A DNA stretch of 64,000 bases from Bacillus sp. FJAT-28004 (GTDB lineage: Bacteria > Bacillota > Bacilli > Paenibacillales > Paenibacillaceae). The notes below the pieces were generated by a model, which did not search any database, was not told the DNA's origin, and saw only the letters and a program-made list of their open reading frames with translations. A program made the translations under genes and the position numbers. The stretch's first letter is position 1. Each line of letters opens with the position of its first letter. Location of the stretch: the NCBI RefSeq assembly GCF_001280845.1, contig NZ_LGHP01000001.1:5002665-5066664 (forward strand), read 5' to 3'. Shown here in pieces: positions 27,276 to 36,617 of the stretch.

Positions 27276-28661
27276 ATGAGCGAAATAAAGATAACAGAAG
27301 AACTTGAGCAAGTAGTTGAACAAGGTGTTCACAACTATAGCAGTGAAGAGCAGTGGGTAAAGCCGGAGGAGCCTCTTCTGCTAGAGCGGCTTGAGTGGTT
27401 CAAGGATCAGAAGCTGGGTCTTATGATGCACTGGGGGCCATATTCTCAGTTAGGCGTGGTTGAATCATGGGCACTTAGTGACAAGGATGAGGAATGGTCA
27501 CGCGATGGCATTGATTGGGATGTTGACGCTGAGGAATTGAAGCGGCAGTACTTCGGGTTAAACAAAACATTTAATCCACTCCGCTTCCAGCCTGAGCTAT
27601 GGGCAGATCTGGCAGCAGAAAATGGCTTCAAATATTTAAACTTCACGACCAAGCACCATGATGGCTTCTGCATGTGGGATACCCATACAACTGATTACCG
27701 GATAACAAGCCAGGACTGTCCCTTCCATACGCACAAATACGCTGATATTTGCAAGCAGCTGTTTGATGCGTTTCGGGCAAAGGGGTTAGCCATATCCGCT
27801 TACTTCTCGAAGGCTGATTGGCATACGCCATACTACTGGGCACCAGGAATGGAGCGCGGGACGTTTACGTCGCGAGGGCCTTCTTATGATCCGAAGCAAT
27901 ATCCACATTTATGGGAGCAATTTGTTCAATTCACCCATGCGCAAATTATGGAGTTGATGACGAAATATGGCCGTATCGATATGTTATGGCTCGATGCAGG
28001 GTGGGTTAATGATTACCGCGACCAAAATATTAGATTAGGCGAGGTGGTTGAGAAGGCGCGGGAATTCCAGCCTTGGCTGCTTTCGGCTGACCGTACCGTT
28101 GGCGGGCCGTATGAAAATGTCATTACGCCAGAGCAGACATTGCCAGAGCGTCCGCTTAACGTGCCATGGGAGAGCTGTATTACATTAGGCACATCATTCT
28201 CCTTCCGTTATGAGGACAAATATAAGACCGTTCGGCAGCTGATTCATTTGCTCGTTGAAATTGTTGCGAAAGGCGGCAATCTTGCTCTGAATGTTGGGCC
28301 GCAGCCTGACGGCAGACTTTCTGAAACCGCTATAACCCGTATTAAAGGGATGGGCGAATGGTTGAAGATTTACGGCGAGGCAATCTATGGAACACGAATT
28401 TGTGAGCCTTTCTCCGCAGACAATTGCCATTTTACGAGAAAAGGCGATACGATTTACGCTTTCTATATGTACAAAGATGAGAAAGAAGTTGTGAAAGAGG
28501 AATTGTACCTCCCTGTACAGAAGTCTTTCAGCCAGATCGATCTCGTTGGTGGACAAGACAATTTGCAGTATAGCCGAACGGAAAACGGCATTATTGTTCG
28601 TTTACCAGTGAATGAATGCTCAGATCAAGCACCGATAGCGCATGTATTTCGGATTCAATAA
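27276..28661 (+). CDS. GH29 alpha-L-fucosidase, cytoplasmic (first copy)
   Basis: A 461-residue enzyme that removes alpha-linked L-fucose by a retaining mechanism. GH29 signatures are MHWGPYSQLG (His52), TTKHHDGF (His127-His128) and DMLWLDAGW with Asp240 as predicted nucleophile. No signal peptide is present, so it acts on imported saccharides. It heads a tightly packed operon of six genes. It is only distantly similar to the next gene, suggesting different linkage preference. The acid/base residue is poorly conserved in GH29 and I cannot assign it. Confidence 0.88.
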   Translation: MSEIKITEELEQVVEQGVHNYSSEEQWVKPEEPLLLERLEWFKDQKLGLMMHWGPYSQLGVVESWALSDKDEEWSRDGIDWDVDAEELKRQYFGLNKTFNPLRFQPELWADLAAENGFKYLNFTTKHHDGFCMWDTHTTDYRITSQDCPFHTHKYADICKQLFDAFRAKGLAISAYFSKADWHTPYYWAPGMERGTFTSRGPSYDPKQYPHLWEQFVQFTHAQIMELMTKYGRIDMLWLDAGWVNDYRDQNIRLGEVVEKAREFQPWLLSADRTVGGPYENVITPEQTLPERPLNVPWESCITLGTSFSFRYEDKYKTVRQLIHLLVEIVAKGGNLALNVGPQPDGRLSETAITRIKGMGEWLKIYGEAIYGTRICEPFSADNCHFTRKGDTIYAFYMYKDEKEVVKEELYLPVQKSFSQIDLVGGQDNLQYSRTENGIIVRLPVNECSDQAPIAHVFRIQ

Positions 28662-28680
28662 TCGAAAGGGGTAACCTACT

Positions 28681-29967
28681 ATGCAGCAATGGTTCAAGGA
28701 AGCTAAACTAGGTATTTTTATTCATTATGGTATTTATGCTGTGGATGGTGTCTCGGAGTCATGGTCCTTCTATAACGGAAGAATGAGTTACGAGGATTAT
28801 ATGAAACAATTGGACGGTTTCACGGCATCGAAGTTCGATGCGGACAAATGGGCTGATTTGATCGAACAATCGGGAGCGAAATACGCTGTTCTTACAACGA
28901 AGCACCATGACGGGGTAGCCTTGTTTGACACACAGTACAGCGACCTGAGCGTAGTGAAGAAAACACCGGCAAAGCGGGATCTGATTAAAGAATATGCCGA
29001 GGCCGTTACGAAAAGAGGGATTCGCCTTGGGATGTATTATTCGCTCATCGACTGGTCGCATCCCGATTATCCATCTGTTTTTGAAGGCGGCAAGGTGCCG
29101 GATGACTTGAGCAAAGTTAACAAATTTTCGAGCCCGGTTGACGGTGTTCAGGATGAAGAAAAATGGAATGCCTTTCTGAAGTTTAACAATGATCAACTGA
29201 GAGAGATTTTAACGAATTATGGGAAGGTTGATCTGCTCTGGTTCGATGGCGATTGGGAACGAAGCGCTGAGCAGTGGAATTTACCCGAGTTCAAGCAGTA
29301 TCTTCAATCGTTTAATCCGGACATTATGATCAACTCGCGCCTGCAAGGTCACGGGGATTACAAGACGCCGGAGCAAGGAATTCCGATTACACGGCCGGAG
29401 GGTCCTTGGGAATTTTGCACGACCATTAATAGTTCATGGGGCTATGTGCCGACGGACGATAAATATAAATCATTAAATCAAATCATTCGAATGTTCTGCG
29501 ATTGCATCACTTTAGGCGGCAATATGCTGCTTGATATCGGGCCTATGGAAGATGGAACGATAGATAAGAGACAGGAGCATATTTTACTCGGACTAGGTGA
29601 TTGGATTCGAACGCACGAAGAAGCGGTGTTTGGAACGGATGAAGGCATCATGACCCGTTATTATTTGGGTGGCAGCACGATATCGAGAGATAAAAAAACG
29701 CTGTATCTCTTTGTGTATGATGATCCGAAAGAAAATGTGTGCCTGAAAGGATTATGCAATCCTATTAAAAAAATTACGGTGCTCCATTCCGGCAAGGAGC
29801 TTACGCATGAAATTCATGGCGGAGTGCCGTGGTTCAATATTCCAGGGACGACATGGATTCATCTGACAGCAGAAGACACGCATAATCAAGTGACTGTACT
29901 AAAGCTTGAATTTGATGAAGAACTGGATATGTATGGCGGTTCTGGTGCTGTTGTAACGCATAATTAG
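28681..29967 (+). CDS. GH29 alpha-L-fucosidase, cytoplasmic (second copy)
   Basis: A 428-residue second fucosidase 19 bp after the first. It shows FIHYGIYAVDG, TTKHHDGVALFDT (His75-His76) and DLLWFDGDWERS with Asp189 as predicted nucleophile. It has no signal peptide. Its N-terminus is shorter by about 39 residues than the first copy, and loops around the active site differ, which would fit cleavage of another fucosyl linkage. Confidence 0.88.
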   Translation: MQQWFKEAKLGIFIHYGIYAVDGVSESWSFYNGRMSYEDYMKQLDGFTASKFDADKWADLIEQSGAKYAVLTTKHHDGVALFDTQYSDLSVVKKTPAKRDLIKEYAEAVTKRGIRLGMYYSLIDWSHPDYPSVFEGGKVPDDLSKVNKFSSPVDGVQDEEKWNAFLKFNNDQLREILTNYGKVDLLWFDGDWERSAEQWNLPEFKQYLQSFNPDIMINSRLQGHGDYKTPEQGIPITRPEGPWEFCTTINSSWGYVPTDDKYKSLNQIIRMFCDCITLGGNMLLDIGPMEDGTIDKRQEHILLGLGDWIRTHEEAVFGTDEGIMTRYYLGGSTISRDKKTLYLFVYDDPKENVCLKGLCNPIKKITVLHSGKELTHEIHGGVPWFNIPGTTWIHLTAEDTHNQVTVLKLEFDEELDMYGGSGAVVTHN

Positions 29968-30000
29968 CCATTAACTTTGCCTGCTGAGGAGGAAGAAACG

Positions 30001-30900
30001 ATGAAAATTGGATTAAGTTCTTATAGCTTATTAAGTGCCATAAAATCGGGTGAGATGAGCATTCTAGATGCGATCTCATGGATAGCGGATAACGGCGGTG
30101 AACATATGGAGATTGTTCCATACGGCTATACGTTAGTGGACAACCCTGAGCTGGCGGATGCTGTCCGTGAGAAAGCGAAGGAGGTTGGCATTGCGCTTTC
30201 CAACTATTCAATGCCGGCAAACTTCGTTCAGGATACGGAGCAACTGTTTGAAGAGGAAGTGGCCAGAGTAAAGCTGCATGTTGATCTTGTGCACCGGCTT
30301 GGCATGAATCATTTGCGGCATGACGTTACCGCCTTCACTATTCCACAAGAGAAGATGACGATTCAGTGGTTCGAGGAGCATCTGCATCTCATGGTGAAGG
30401 GAAGTCAGCTCATCGCGGACTATGCAGCGCAATATGGCATAACAACGACGATAGAAAATCACGGGTTCAGCGTACAATCCAGCGACCGCGTTCAGCGTGT
30501 TCTTCATGCGGTAGACCGTCCGAATTTCAAGACGACACTCGATATCGGCAACTTCATGTGCGTGGATGAGAATTCGATTATCGGCGTTAAGAAAAACTTG
30601 CCTTACGCATCACTTATTCATTTCAAGGATTTCTATTTCCGTCCGTATGATCAGCATCCGGGCGATGGTGATTGGTTTTTGACTTCCAACGGGAACTATT
30701 TGCGCGGGGCGATTGTTGGACAAGGGGATATTGAGATCCGCAAAATCGTTAAGCTCATCAAGGAATCGGGCTACGATGGTTATATGACCATCGAATTTGA
30801 AGGCATGGAAGAATGCAAATCCGCCTCCCGCATCGCAATGGACAACTTGCGCCGTTTCTGGAATGAATGTGTGCTTGATTCAAACGGAGGGATAACATGA
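30001..30900 (+). CDS. Sugar phosphate isomerase/epimerase-like TIM-barrel protein
   Basis: A 299-residue protein of the xylose-isomerase-like (AP endonuclease family 2) TIM-barrel group. The ATG at 30001 is preferred over an upstream TTG because GAGGAGG lies just before it. Metal-site motifs are ENHGFSVQ, TLDIGNF, HFKDFYF and YMTIEFEG, supplying the Glu/His/Asp/Glu ligands of the family. It probably isomerises or epimerises a sugar released by the neighbouring hydrolases. It overlaps the next gene by ATGA. Confidence 0.82.
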   Translation: MKIGLSSYSLLSAIKSGEMSILDAISWIADNGGEHMEIVPYGYTLVDNPELADAVREKAKEVGIALSNYSMPANFVQDTEQLFEEEVARVKLHVDLVHRLGMNHLRHDVTAFTIPQEKMTIQWFEEHLHLMVKGSQLIADYAAQYGITTTIENHGFSVQSSDRVQRVLHAVDRPNFKTTLDIGNFMCVDENSIIGVKKNLPYASLIHFKDFYFRPYDQHPGDGDWFLTSNGNYLRGAIVGQGDIEIRKIVKLIKESGYDGYMTIEFEGMEECKSASRIAMDNLRRFWNECVLDSNGGIT

Positions 30901-31922
30901 ATCTAGGCGGATTGCAGGAGCCGAACATCGAGTATGCTCCGAAACATTATATTTGCCGTCGCGCGACAGAGCCGCTTGTTCTCGACGGGCGTGTCGATAA
31001 GCCGTTCTGGGCAGCGGCGGACTGGACAGACGATTTTGTTGATATCGAAGGCGATCTTCGTCCAAAACCTGCTAAGCAGACCCGCGTAAAAATGATGTGG
31101 GATGAAGACTATTTTTATTTCGCTGCGGAACTGATTGAAGATCAGATTTGGGCGACATTGACGGAACGGGATTCGGTTATTTTTTATGATAATGATTTTG
31201 AAATTTTCATCGATCCGGACGGAGACAGTCATAACTACTACGAGTTCGAAATCAATGCGCTCAACACGGTGTGGGACCTGCTGCTAGTTAAGCCATATCG
31301 TGACGGAGGTCCTCCGGTTAATGGCTGGGATATTAGCGGGCTTAAGACGGCAGTTCATATTGATGGAGAGCTGAACAAGCCGGAAGCAGTGAATCGGAAA
31401 TGGAGCATTGAGGTAGCTATGCCTTGGAAAAGCTTACGGGAATGCGCAACAGACGGCAGAGCTCCAGCGAATGGCGAGTTTTGGCGCGTCAATTTCTCTC
31501 GTGTTGAATGGCGCGTAGAAGTGAAAGATGACGAATACCGCAAGATCATCAACCCGGACACAGGAAAATCATATCCAGAGGATAACTGGGTTTGGTCGCC
31601 TATGGGTCTTATTAATATGCACTATCCTGAGCTATGGGGTTATGTCGTGTTCGCAGGAGAAGACGGTCCGAAATTGTTCGAGCAGCCGCCGGATGAACGC
31701 ATAAAGTGGGAGCTGCGCAAGCTCTATTACCGTGAGCGCAATTACTTTGCCACTCACGGTGTATTTACTGCGGATGCAGAAGCATTGATGAGTGACGGAG
31801 AGCAGTGGAGCGTAACCCCTGTCATTGAAACGACCCGCTCCATGTTTCAAATTACAACGCCGTCTAGCGACGGGAAGTCCAGCTTTTGCATTAGAGAAGA
31901 CGGAAAGCTATGGAAGGAGTGA
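30897..31922 (+). CDS. CBM9-like carbohydrate-binding protein without signal peptide
   Basis: A 341-residue protein in which residues 15-250 form a CBM9-type/DOMON-like beta sandwich: LVLDGRVDKPFWAAADWTDDF, VKMMWDEDYFYFAAEL, NDFEIFIDPDGDSHNYYEFEIN and WSIEVAMPW are the recurrent blocks of this fold. No catalytic domain and no export signal are visible, so it would bind glycans or glycoconjugates inside the cell, unusual for a CBM. Its four-base overlap with the isomerase gene and six-base gap to the next gene tie it to the pathway. Confidence 0.75.
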   Translation: MNLGGLQEPNIEYAPKHYICRRATEPLVLDGRVDKPFWAAADWTDDFVDIEGDLRPKPAKQTRVKMMWDEDYFYFAAELIEDQIWATLTERDSVIFYDNDFEIFIDPDGDSHNYYEFEINALNTVWDLLLVKPYRDGGPPVNGWDISGLKTAVHIDGELNKPEAVNRKWSIEVAMPWKSLRECATDGRAPANGEFWRVNFSRVEWRVEVKDDEYRKIINPDTGKSYPEDNWVWSPMGLINMHYPELWGYVVFAGEDGPKLFEQPPDERIKWELRKLYYRERNYFATHGVFTADAEALMSDGEQWSVTPVIETTRSMFQITTPSSDGKSSFCIREDGKLWKE

Positions 31923-31928
31923 GTACGA

Positions 31929-34568
31929 ATGACAAAACAAACCTCTGTATTCTCATTAGAGCAAACATCGATGGAGCTGATTGAACATAAGTTTCGTGAG
32001 AAGCAGCAGCTCGCTAAGGCGAGAGAGCGTGATTTGTTCGATATATTTCAGAAGCAGCTGACTGAAGAAGAGACATGGGCGCTCAAATATTTGTTCGCTT
32101 ATATGCCAGTAAACGATATGGCTGACTATGACGGTTCATTATTTCTAAACCATGTGCGGCAAACGTTGGACATTCGGGGGCGGGTGCCTTGGGGAGACCT
32201 TGTTCCGGATCATCTCTTTCTGCATTTCGTATTGCCATACCGCGTGAATACGGAGGATATCGAGGATTCACGCGGTATTCTGTACAGTGAGCTAGCGGAT
32301 CGAACGGCGCATTTGTCGATGGCCGATGCGATTCTTGAGACGAATTACTGGTGCCATGAGAAAGCCAACTACATTGGAAGTGATTTGCGGACGATCTCGC
32401 CGCTGACGATGATGCGAAATGCTCGGGGCCGGTGTGGCGAGGAATCAACGCTTGCGGTTGCAGCACTTCGGAGTATTGGCATTCCTGCCCGCCAAGTGTA
32501 CACCCCGCGCTGGGCGCATTGTGATGATAACCACGCATGGGTGGAAGCATGGGCTGATGGACAGTGGCGCTATATTGGCGCTTGCGAGCCGGAAGCTCGC
32601 CTTGATCAAGGCTGGTTCACTCCCCCTGCCCGCCGGGCGATGTTGATCAATACTCGGGTTTTCGCGAATTATCCGGGCCCTGAGGACATCACGCTCGCCG
32701 ATAAATGGTTTACAGAAATCAATTTGTTGGAAGGTTATGCGCCTACTCAGCACATCACCGTTGTTGTGAAGGATGAGCTAAGCCAGCCAGTCAGCGGTGC
32801 AGATGTTTATTTTGAGCTGTACAATATGGCTGAATTTTATCCGATTGCTGCACTGAAGACGAATGATCAGGGAGAGGCTTCGTTCAAGACCGGCTTTGGT
32901 GATCTGATGATCCGTGCAGTAAAGGATGGCCGATGGGGAGAAGAAAAGATTACGGTTGGTCATAGCGAGCACTTTGAAGTAGTTCTGGATCAAGTGCAGC
33001 AGCCTGATGGGATAAGAGACTTCGATATGGTTCCACCGCCTGAACGTAATGGTGAAGCTCTCGATCCGCTTCCCGAGGAGAAGATTCAGCGGCATAATAG
33101 CCGCCTCGAGGAAGGTACGAACATCCGAAGTAACTATGAGCATACATTTCTGAACGAAGAGCAAGCGTCGGATATTGCCAAGGCTGCTGGCCTTCCTGAG
33201 GAGCGGGTGTGGGAAGTGCTGCGCAAAGCGCGCGGGAATAGCCGCGAGATAGCAGCGTTCTTGCAGGAACGCTCCTCCAAATATGGAGAATGGCCGCTTA
33301 GGCTGCTGGAGAGCTTGAACGAGAAGGATCTTTCCGATACGTTCCGCCATGCGCTTGACGATCATTTGATTGGCTCGCTATCACAGCGCGGTGAGCTTCC
33401 GGAAGAAATATTCTCACGGTATGTTCTTTGTCCACGAGTATTATATGAAATGATCGTGCCTTATAAGCATTATTTCCAAGAGATATTCACCGAAGCAGAG
33501 TTAGTATCGTTCCGGAAAGATGCTTCTGAGCTCGTTCGCAGACTGGATGCTGAGTGGGATGTCTGGGAAGACCTCCCCAATCTGAAGGGAAGGGGCAACC
33601 CGATTGGCACCTTCAAGATCAAGAAGGGGGATCAGGTTTCTCTCGATATTTTGTTTGTGGCGATTTGCCGCAGCCTTGGCATTCCAGCACGCTTGCATCC
33701 GAGTGAGGAGAAGCCGCAATATATGGCGGATGGCATCTGGCAGGATGCGTTATTTACGCATCGGTCGATGCTGCAATTGAAGCAGAAGGAGAACGGGACT
33801 TTGCTGCTCCTTAGGGATAGCGAGTCATCCGTAGAAGCTCCGGCAGCTTCGTACTCTGAGAATTTTACGTTCGCCCGGCTGGAGAGCGGCTTGTATAAAA
33901 CGCTGGTCTATCCCCATGGGAAATCGGATGTATACGATGAGCCGTTCGAGTTGGAACAAGGCAGCTACCGATTGACCGCAGGTACACGTCTTAAGGATGG
34001 TACCACTCGCGTACGCTTTACGTATTTCGAAGTTCGTGCGGGAGAACAAACAGATATTCCACTGACGTTCCGGAGGACGATGCTCGAGATGCCCGTACTC
34101 GGGACATTGAACAGAAACGATACGTTTACGCTGCTGAACGGTTCCGATAAAACGATTGGTGAACTTATCGGCATGAATGGGGCAATTGTCGCTTGGCTGG
34201 AGCCTGAACGCGAGCCTACTAAACATTTATTCCGTGAAATAAGCGAGCTGGCAGAGCCGTTGACAGAACTTGGAGCACCAATCGTTCTCGTTGTAGGTGA
34301 TTCCGAATGGACGGCATCGTTTGATCCTTCCCGTTATCCGGGCCTGCCATCTTGCGCCCTGTTTGTACGAGATTCCACCTACGCGTCTTTACCGAACTTT
34401 ATAGCTGAACCGCCAGCTAGCGAAGCGGGTTTCCCGCATCTGCTCGTGCTGGATGGCCAAGATCAAATTCGTTATACAGCATCAGGATACAAGATCGGAA
34501 CCGGGAAAGAAGCATTGCAGATTATAACTAGCATATGGCATCAACCTACGAAACGGAGTGATAAGTAA
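31929..34568 (+). CDS. Double transglutaminase-like protein with C-terminal thioredoxin-like domain
   Basis: An 879-residue cytoplasmic protein. The first transglutaminase-like domain (about 90-245) has GRCGEES with Cys169, DDNHAWVEAW with His202, and W213-RYIGACE-P, where the usual third Asp is absent and Glu220 is the nearest acid. A carboxypeptidase-regulatory-like beta domain follows (275-350). A second transglutaminase-like copy (about 495-600) has lost the nucleophile: GRC becomes GDQ (Gln569) before CRSLGIPAR. The last 150 residues look like a redoxin/thioredoxin fold. Cytosolic peptide:N-glycanases belong to this superfamily and share GRCGE and the HxW block, so cleavage of glycosyl-asparagine bonds is possible but unproven. 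A peptidase role is the alternative. Confidence 0.7.
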   Translation: MTKQTSVFSLEQTSMELIEHKFREKQQLAKARERDLFDIFQKQLTEEETWALKYLFAYMPVNDMADYDGSLFLNHVRQTLDIRGRVPWGDLVPDHLFLHFVLPYRVNTEDIEDSRGILYSELADRTAHLSMADAILETNYWCHEKANYIGSDLRTISPLTMMRNARGRCGEESTLAVAALRSIGIPARQVYTPRWAHCDDNHAWVEAWADGQWRYIGACEPEARLDQGWFTPPARRAMLINTRVFANYPGPEDITLADKWFTEINLLEGYAPTQHITVVVKDELSQPVSGADVYFELYNMAEFYPIAALKTNDQGEASFKTGFGDLMIRAVKDGRWGEEKITVGHSEHFEVVLDQVQQPDGIRDFDMVPPPERNGEALDPLPEEKIQRHNSRLEEGTNIRSNYEHTFLNEEQASDIAKAAGLPEERVWEVLRKARGNSREIAAFLQERSSKYGEWPLRLLESLNEKDLSDTFRHALDDHLIGSLSQRGELPEEIFSRYVLCPRVLYEMIVPYKHYFQEIFTEAELVSFRKDASELVRRLDAEWDVWEDLPNLKGRGNPIGTFKIKKGDQVSLDILFVAICRSLGIPARLHPSEEKPQYMADGIWQDALFTHRSMLQLKQKENGTLLLLRDSESSVEAPAASYSENFTFARLESGLYKTLVYPHGKSDVYDEPFELEQGSYRLTAGTRLKDGTTRVRFTYFEVRAGEQTDIPLTFRRTMLEMPVLGTLNRNDTFTLLNGSDKTIGELIGMNGAIVAWLEPEREPTKHLFREISELAEPLTELGAPIVLVVGDSEWTASFDPSRYPGLPSCALFVRDSTYASLPNFIAEPPASEAGFPHLLVLDGQDQIRYTASGYKIGTGKEALQIITSIWHQPTKRSDK

Positions 34569-35605
34569 TGACGAGTCGGAAATATATTGTGGCGGGTTAT
34601 GCTTCAGATTCGAAGCTTCCAGACATGACACGAGAAGATTTGATGAAATTAACTCATTTGAATGTGGCATTTGGCCATGTGCGGGACGATGCGATTACTA
34701 CGGACCATTTGAAGCATATGGATGTTCTTCGGGAGATCAAACGTGATCATCCAGAGCTTACTATACTATTATCTGTCGGCGGTTGGAGTGCTGGCGGATT
34801 TTCCGAAGCGGCATCTACTGTTGAGGGGAGAAACCGTATGGCGGAGTCGGCGGTTCATGTATTGACCCAATATCCATTCGACGGGATCGACCTCGATTGG
34901 GAATACCCTTGTTATGGTGAAGCTGGCATCGCGTCGAGTGCTGATGATAAGACAAACTTTACGTTGCTTCTCAAAACCATACGTGAAGCACTGGATCAAA
35001 AAGGTGCAAGCGACGGTAGGCATTATTTGCTCACCATTGCAGCAGGTGCTGATCAATATTATGTAGACGGTACGGAGATGGATCAAGCGCAGAAGTACTT
35101 GGATTTTGTTCAGCTGATGACGTACGATATGCGCGGTGGGTTTCAAATTTTGACGGGTCATCATACAAATCTGTATACGCCTACCGGGGATTTATTCCGC
35201 ATCAGTACGGATGCTTCCGTTAATCTCTTTATCCGTGCAGGAGTGCCGAAGGAGAAAATCGTTATTGGCGCGGCGTTCTATACTCGGATTTGGCATGACG
35301 TTCCTAATCGTGCGAATGGGCTTCATCAAATGGCTGGAAGCACTGGCGGGTATGGACCTGATTTCACCAAACTTGCAGCGGAATACATCGATAAAAACAA
35401 TTATGTTCGATATTGGGACGACGAAGCCAAGGCGCCGTACCTCTACGACGGAAGCAGCTTTATCTCCTACGACGACGAACAATCGCTGCAGCACAAATGC
35501 GATTACGTTAAGACTAATGATCTTGGCGGCGTGATGTTCTGGGAATACAGCTGCGACGAAACACACCGGCTGCTGAGCGCGATATATGAAGGGCTTAAGG
35601 AGTAG
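34568..35605 (+). CDS. GH18 chitinase-type hydrolase, cytoplasmic
   Basis: A 345-residue single-domain GH18 enzyme. The catalytic motif DGIDLDWE (Asp105, Asp108, Asp110, Glu112), LSVGGWS and QLMTYDMRG are all intact, so substrate-assisted hydrolysis next to an N-acetylglucosamine is expected. No signal peptide or binding module is present, so the substrate must be imported chito-oligosaccharide or the chitobiose core of an N-glycan. The start overlaps the previous stop (TAATG), showing translational coupling. Chitinase versus endo-N-acetylglucosaminidase specificity cannot be decided. Confidence 0.85.
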   Translation: MTSRKYIVAGYASDSKLPDMTREDLMKLTHLNVAFGHVRDDAITTDHLKHMDVLREIKRDHPELTILLSVGGWSAGGFSEAASTVEGRNRMAESAVHVLTQYPFDGIDLDWEYPCYGEAGIASSADDKTNFTLLLKTIREALDQKGASDGRHYLLTIAAGADQYYVDGTEMDQAQKYLDFVQLMTYDMRGGFQILTGHHTNLYTPTGDLFRISTDASVNLFIRAGVPKEKIVIGAAFYTRIWHDVPNRANGLHQMAGSTGGYGPDFTKLAAEYIDKNNYVRYWDDEAKAPYLYDGSSFISYDDEQSLQHKCDYVKTNDLGGVMFWEYSCDETHRLLSAIYEGLKE

Positions 35606-35616
35606 AGATGTAAGAA

Positions 35617-35667
35617 GAGGTTGTCCCTTAAGGTTTATAACCTTTTGAGACAGCCTCGTCTTTTTTT
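35617..35667 (+). terminator. Terminator of the fucosidase operon
   Basis: A two-part stem, GAGGTTGTC / GACAGCCTC outside and AAGGTT / AACCTT inside, is followed by seven T. Confidence 0.75.
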
Positions 35668-35720
35668 AGGTGGAGGTATCAGACATGTTAGTACAGCTTG
35701 CAGCTGTCTGAGCATTAGTG

Positions 35721-36617
35721 TTAAGGCTTATCGTCTCCCATACCGAAACCAAGTAATTTTGGTTGTCGAAGCAGGCCAGAATCCGTAAACTCTAGCGCGG
35801 TCACCCTGCATGGAAAATGTACGGCAAGCCAAACAACGTCTGATTTCTTCATGCCCTGCGAGAGCGAAGGGAAGGGGCAATCCCCCGGATGGTCTTGCAT
35901 AAACTGGAGCAGCAATTTTTTGGAGGCATTATCTAATCCCGATACATGGCCGATATATTTATTATCATATTGCAGCACGAGGCTGGATACGAGTCCGTCC
36001 TTTAATTTCACACCGACAACGTCTGCGACGATCCGCACTTCTTTACGCTTTTTGAACCAATCCTTATGGCCTTTGCCCTCGCTATATGGACTATCCAGAC
36101 GCTTCGATATGAGGCCTTCCCACTCACGTTCGATAAGCCATTCCCATAGGGACTGTCCGTCATCAAACAAGTCGGTGACAAACAGCCGCGGTGTCTTTTC
36201 TGGAAACTTGGCTGCAAGTCTGCTGTACCGATCACGGAAGGAAAGGCTGCGCAAATCCTCGCCGTTATCGTTGAGCATATCAAACATGACGAATAGGAGA
36301 TCATCTTTGCCTGATCTTTTCTGTACGCCTAGGCGGCTTCGCTGAAAGTTTGGCCGAGTTCCGTCAAAATAGACGATTTCACCATCAAGGATGCAGGGCC
36401 CAACACGCAGCGGAGACAAGAGAGCAACGATTTCAGGGAATGTGGTATTTCGCGGCTCTACTCTTTTGGAAAATAGTTCAACACCACCGCTGCCATCTAA
36501 TCGTGCGAGCGTGCGAACGCCATCCCATTTGATTTGATATCTCCACTCTGGACCTATAGGGATATCGGGCGAAGTGACAGGCGCCATGGGCACCTTCGGC
36601 AGTGACATCGTGGTCAT
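35721..36617 (-). CDS. ligD: Stand-alone ATP-dependent DNA ligase, LigD ligase-domain type
   Basis: A 298-residue ligase that seals breaks joined by Ku. Motif I is YQIKWDGVR with adenylated Lys30. Further motifs are LDGEIVYF, EGLISKRLDSPY and WFKKRKEVR, followed by an OB-fold ending LRQPKLLGFG. Only the nucleotidyltransferase and OB parts are present. The polymerase and nuclease domains found in longer LigD proteins are absent. The start overlaps the ku stop by one base (TAATG), so the two are translated together. The gene symbol reflects family only. Confidence 0.88.
   Translation of the reverse strand: MTTMSLPKVPMAPVTSPDIPIGPEWRYQIKWDGVRTLARLDGSGGVELFSKRVEPRNTTFPEIVALLSPLRVGPCILDGEIVYFDGTRPNFQRSRLGVQKRSGKDDLLFVMFDMLNDNGEDLRSLSFRDRYSRLAAKFPEKTPRLFVTDLFDDGQSLWEWLIEREWEGLISKRLDSPYSEGKGHKDWFKKRKEVRIVADVVGVKLKDGLVSSLVLQYDNKYIGHVSGLDNASKKLLLQFMQDHPGDCPFPSLSQGMKKSDVVWLAVHFPCRVTALEFTDSGLLRQPKLLGFGMGDDKP

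Noticed and set aside
32778..33365. 195-codon open frame on the minus strand
   Set aside because: Antisense to the transglutaminase-like gene, with no domain or ribosome site that supports it.
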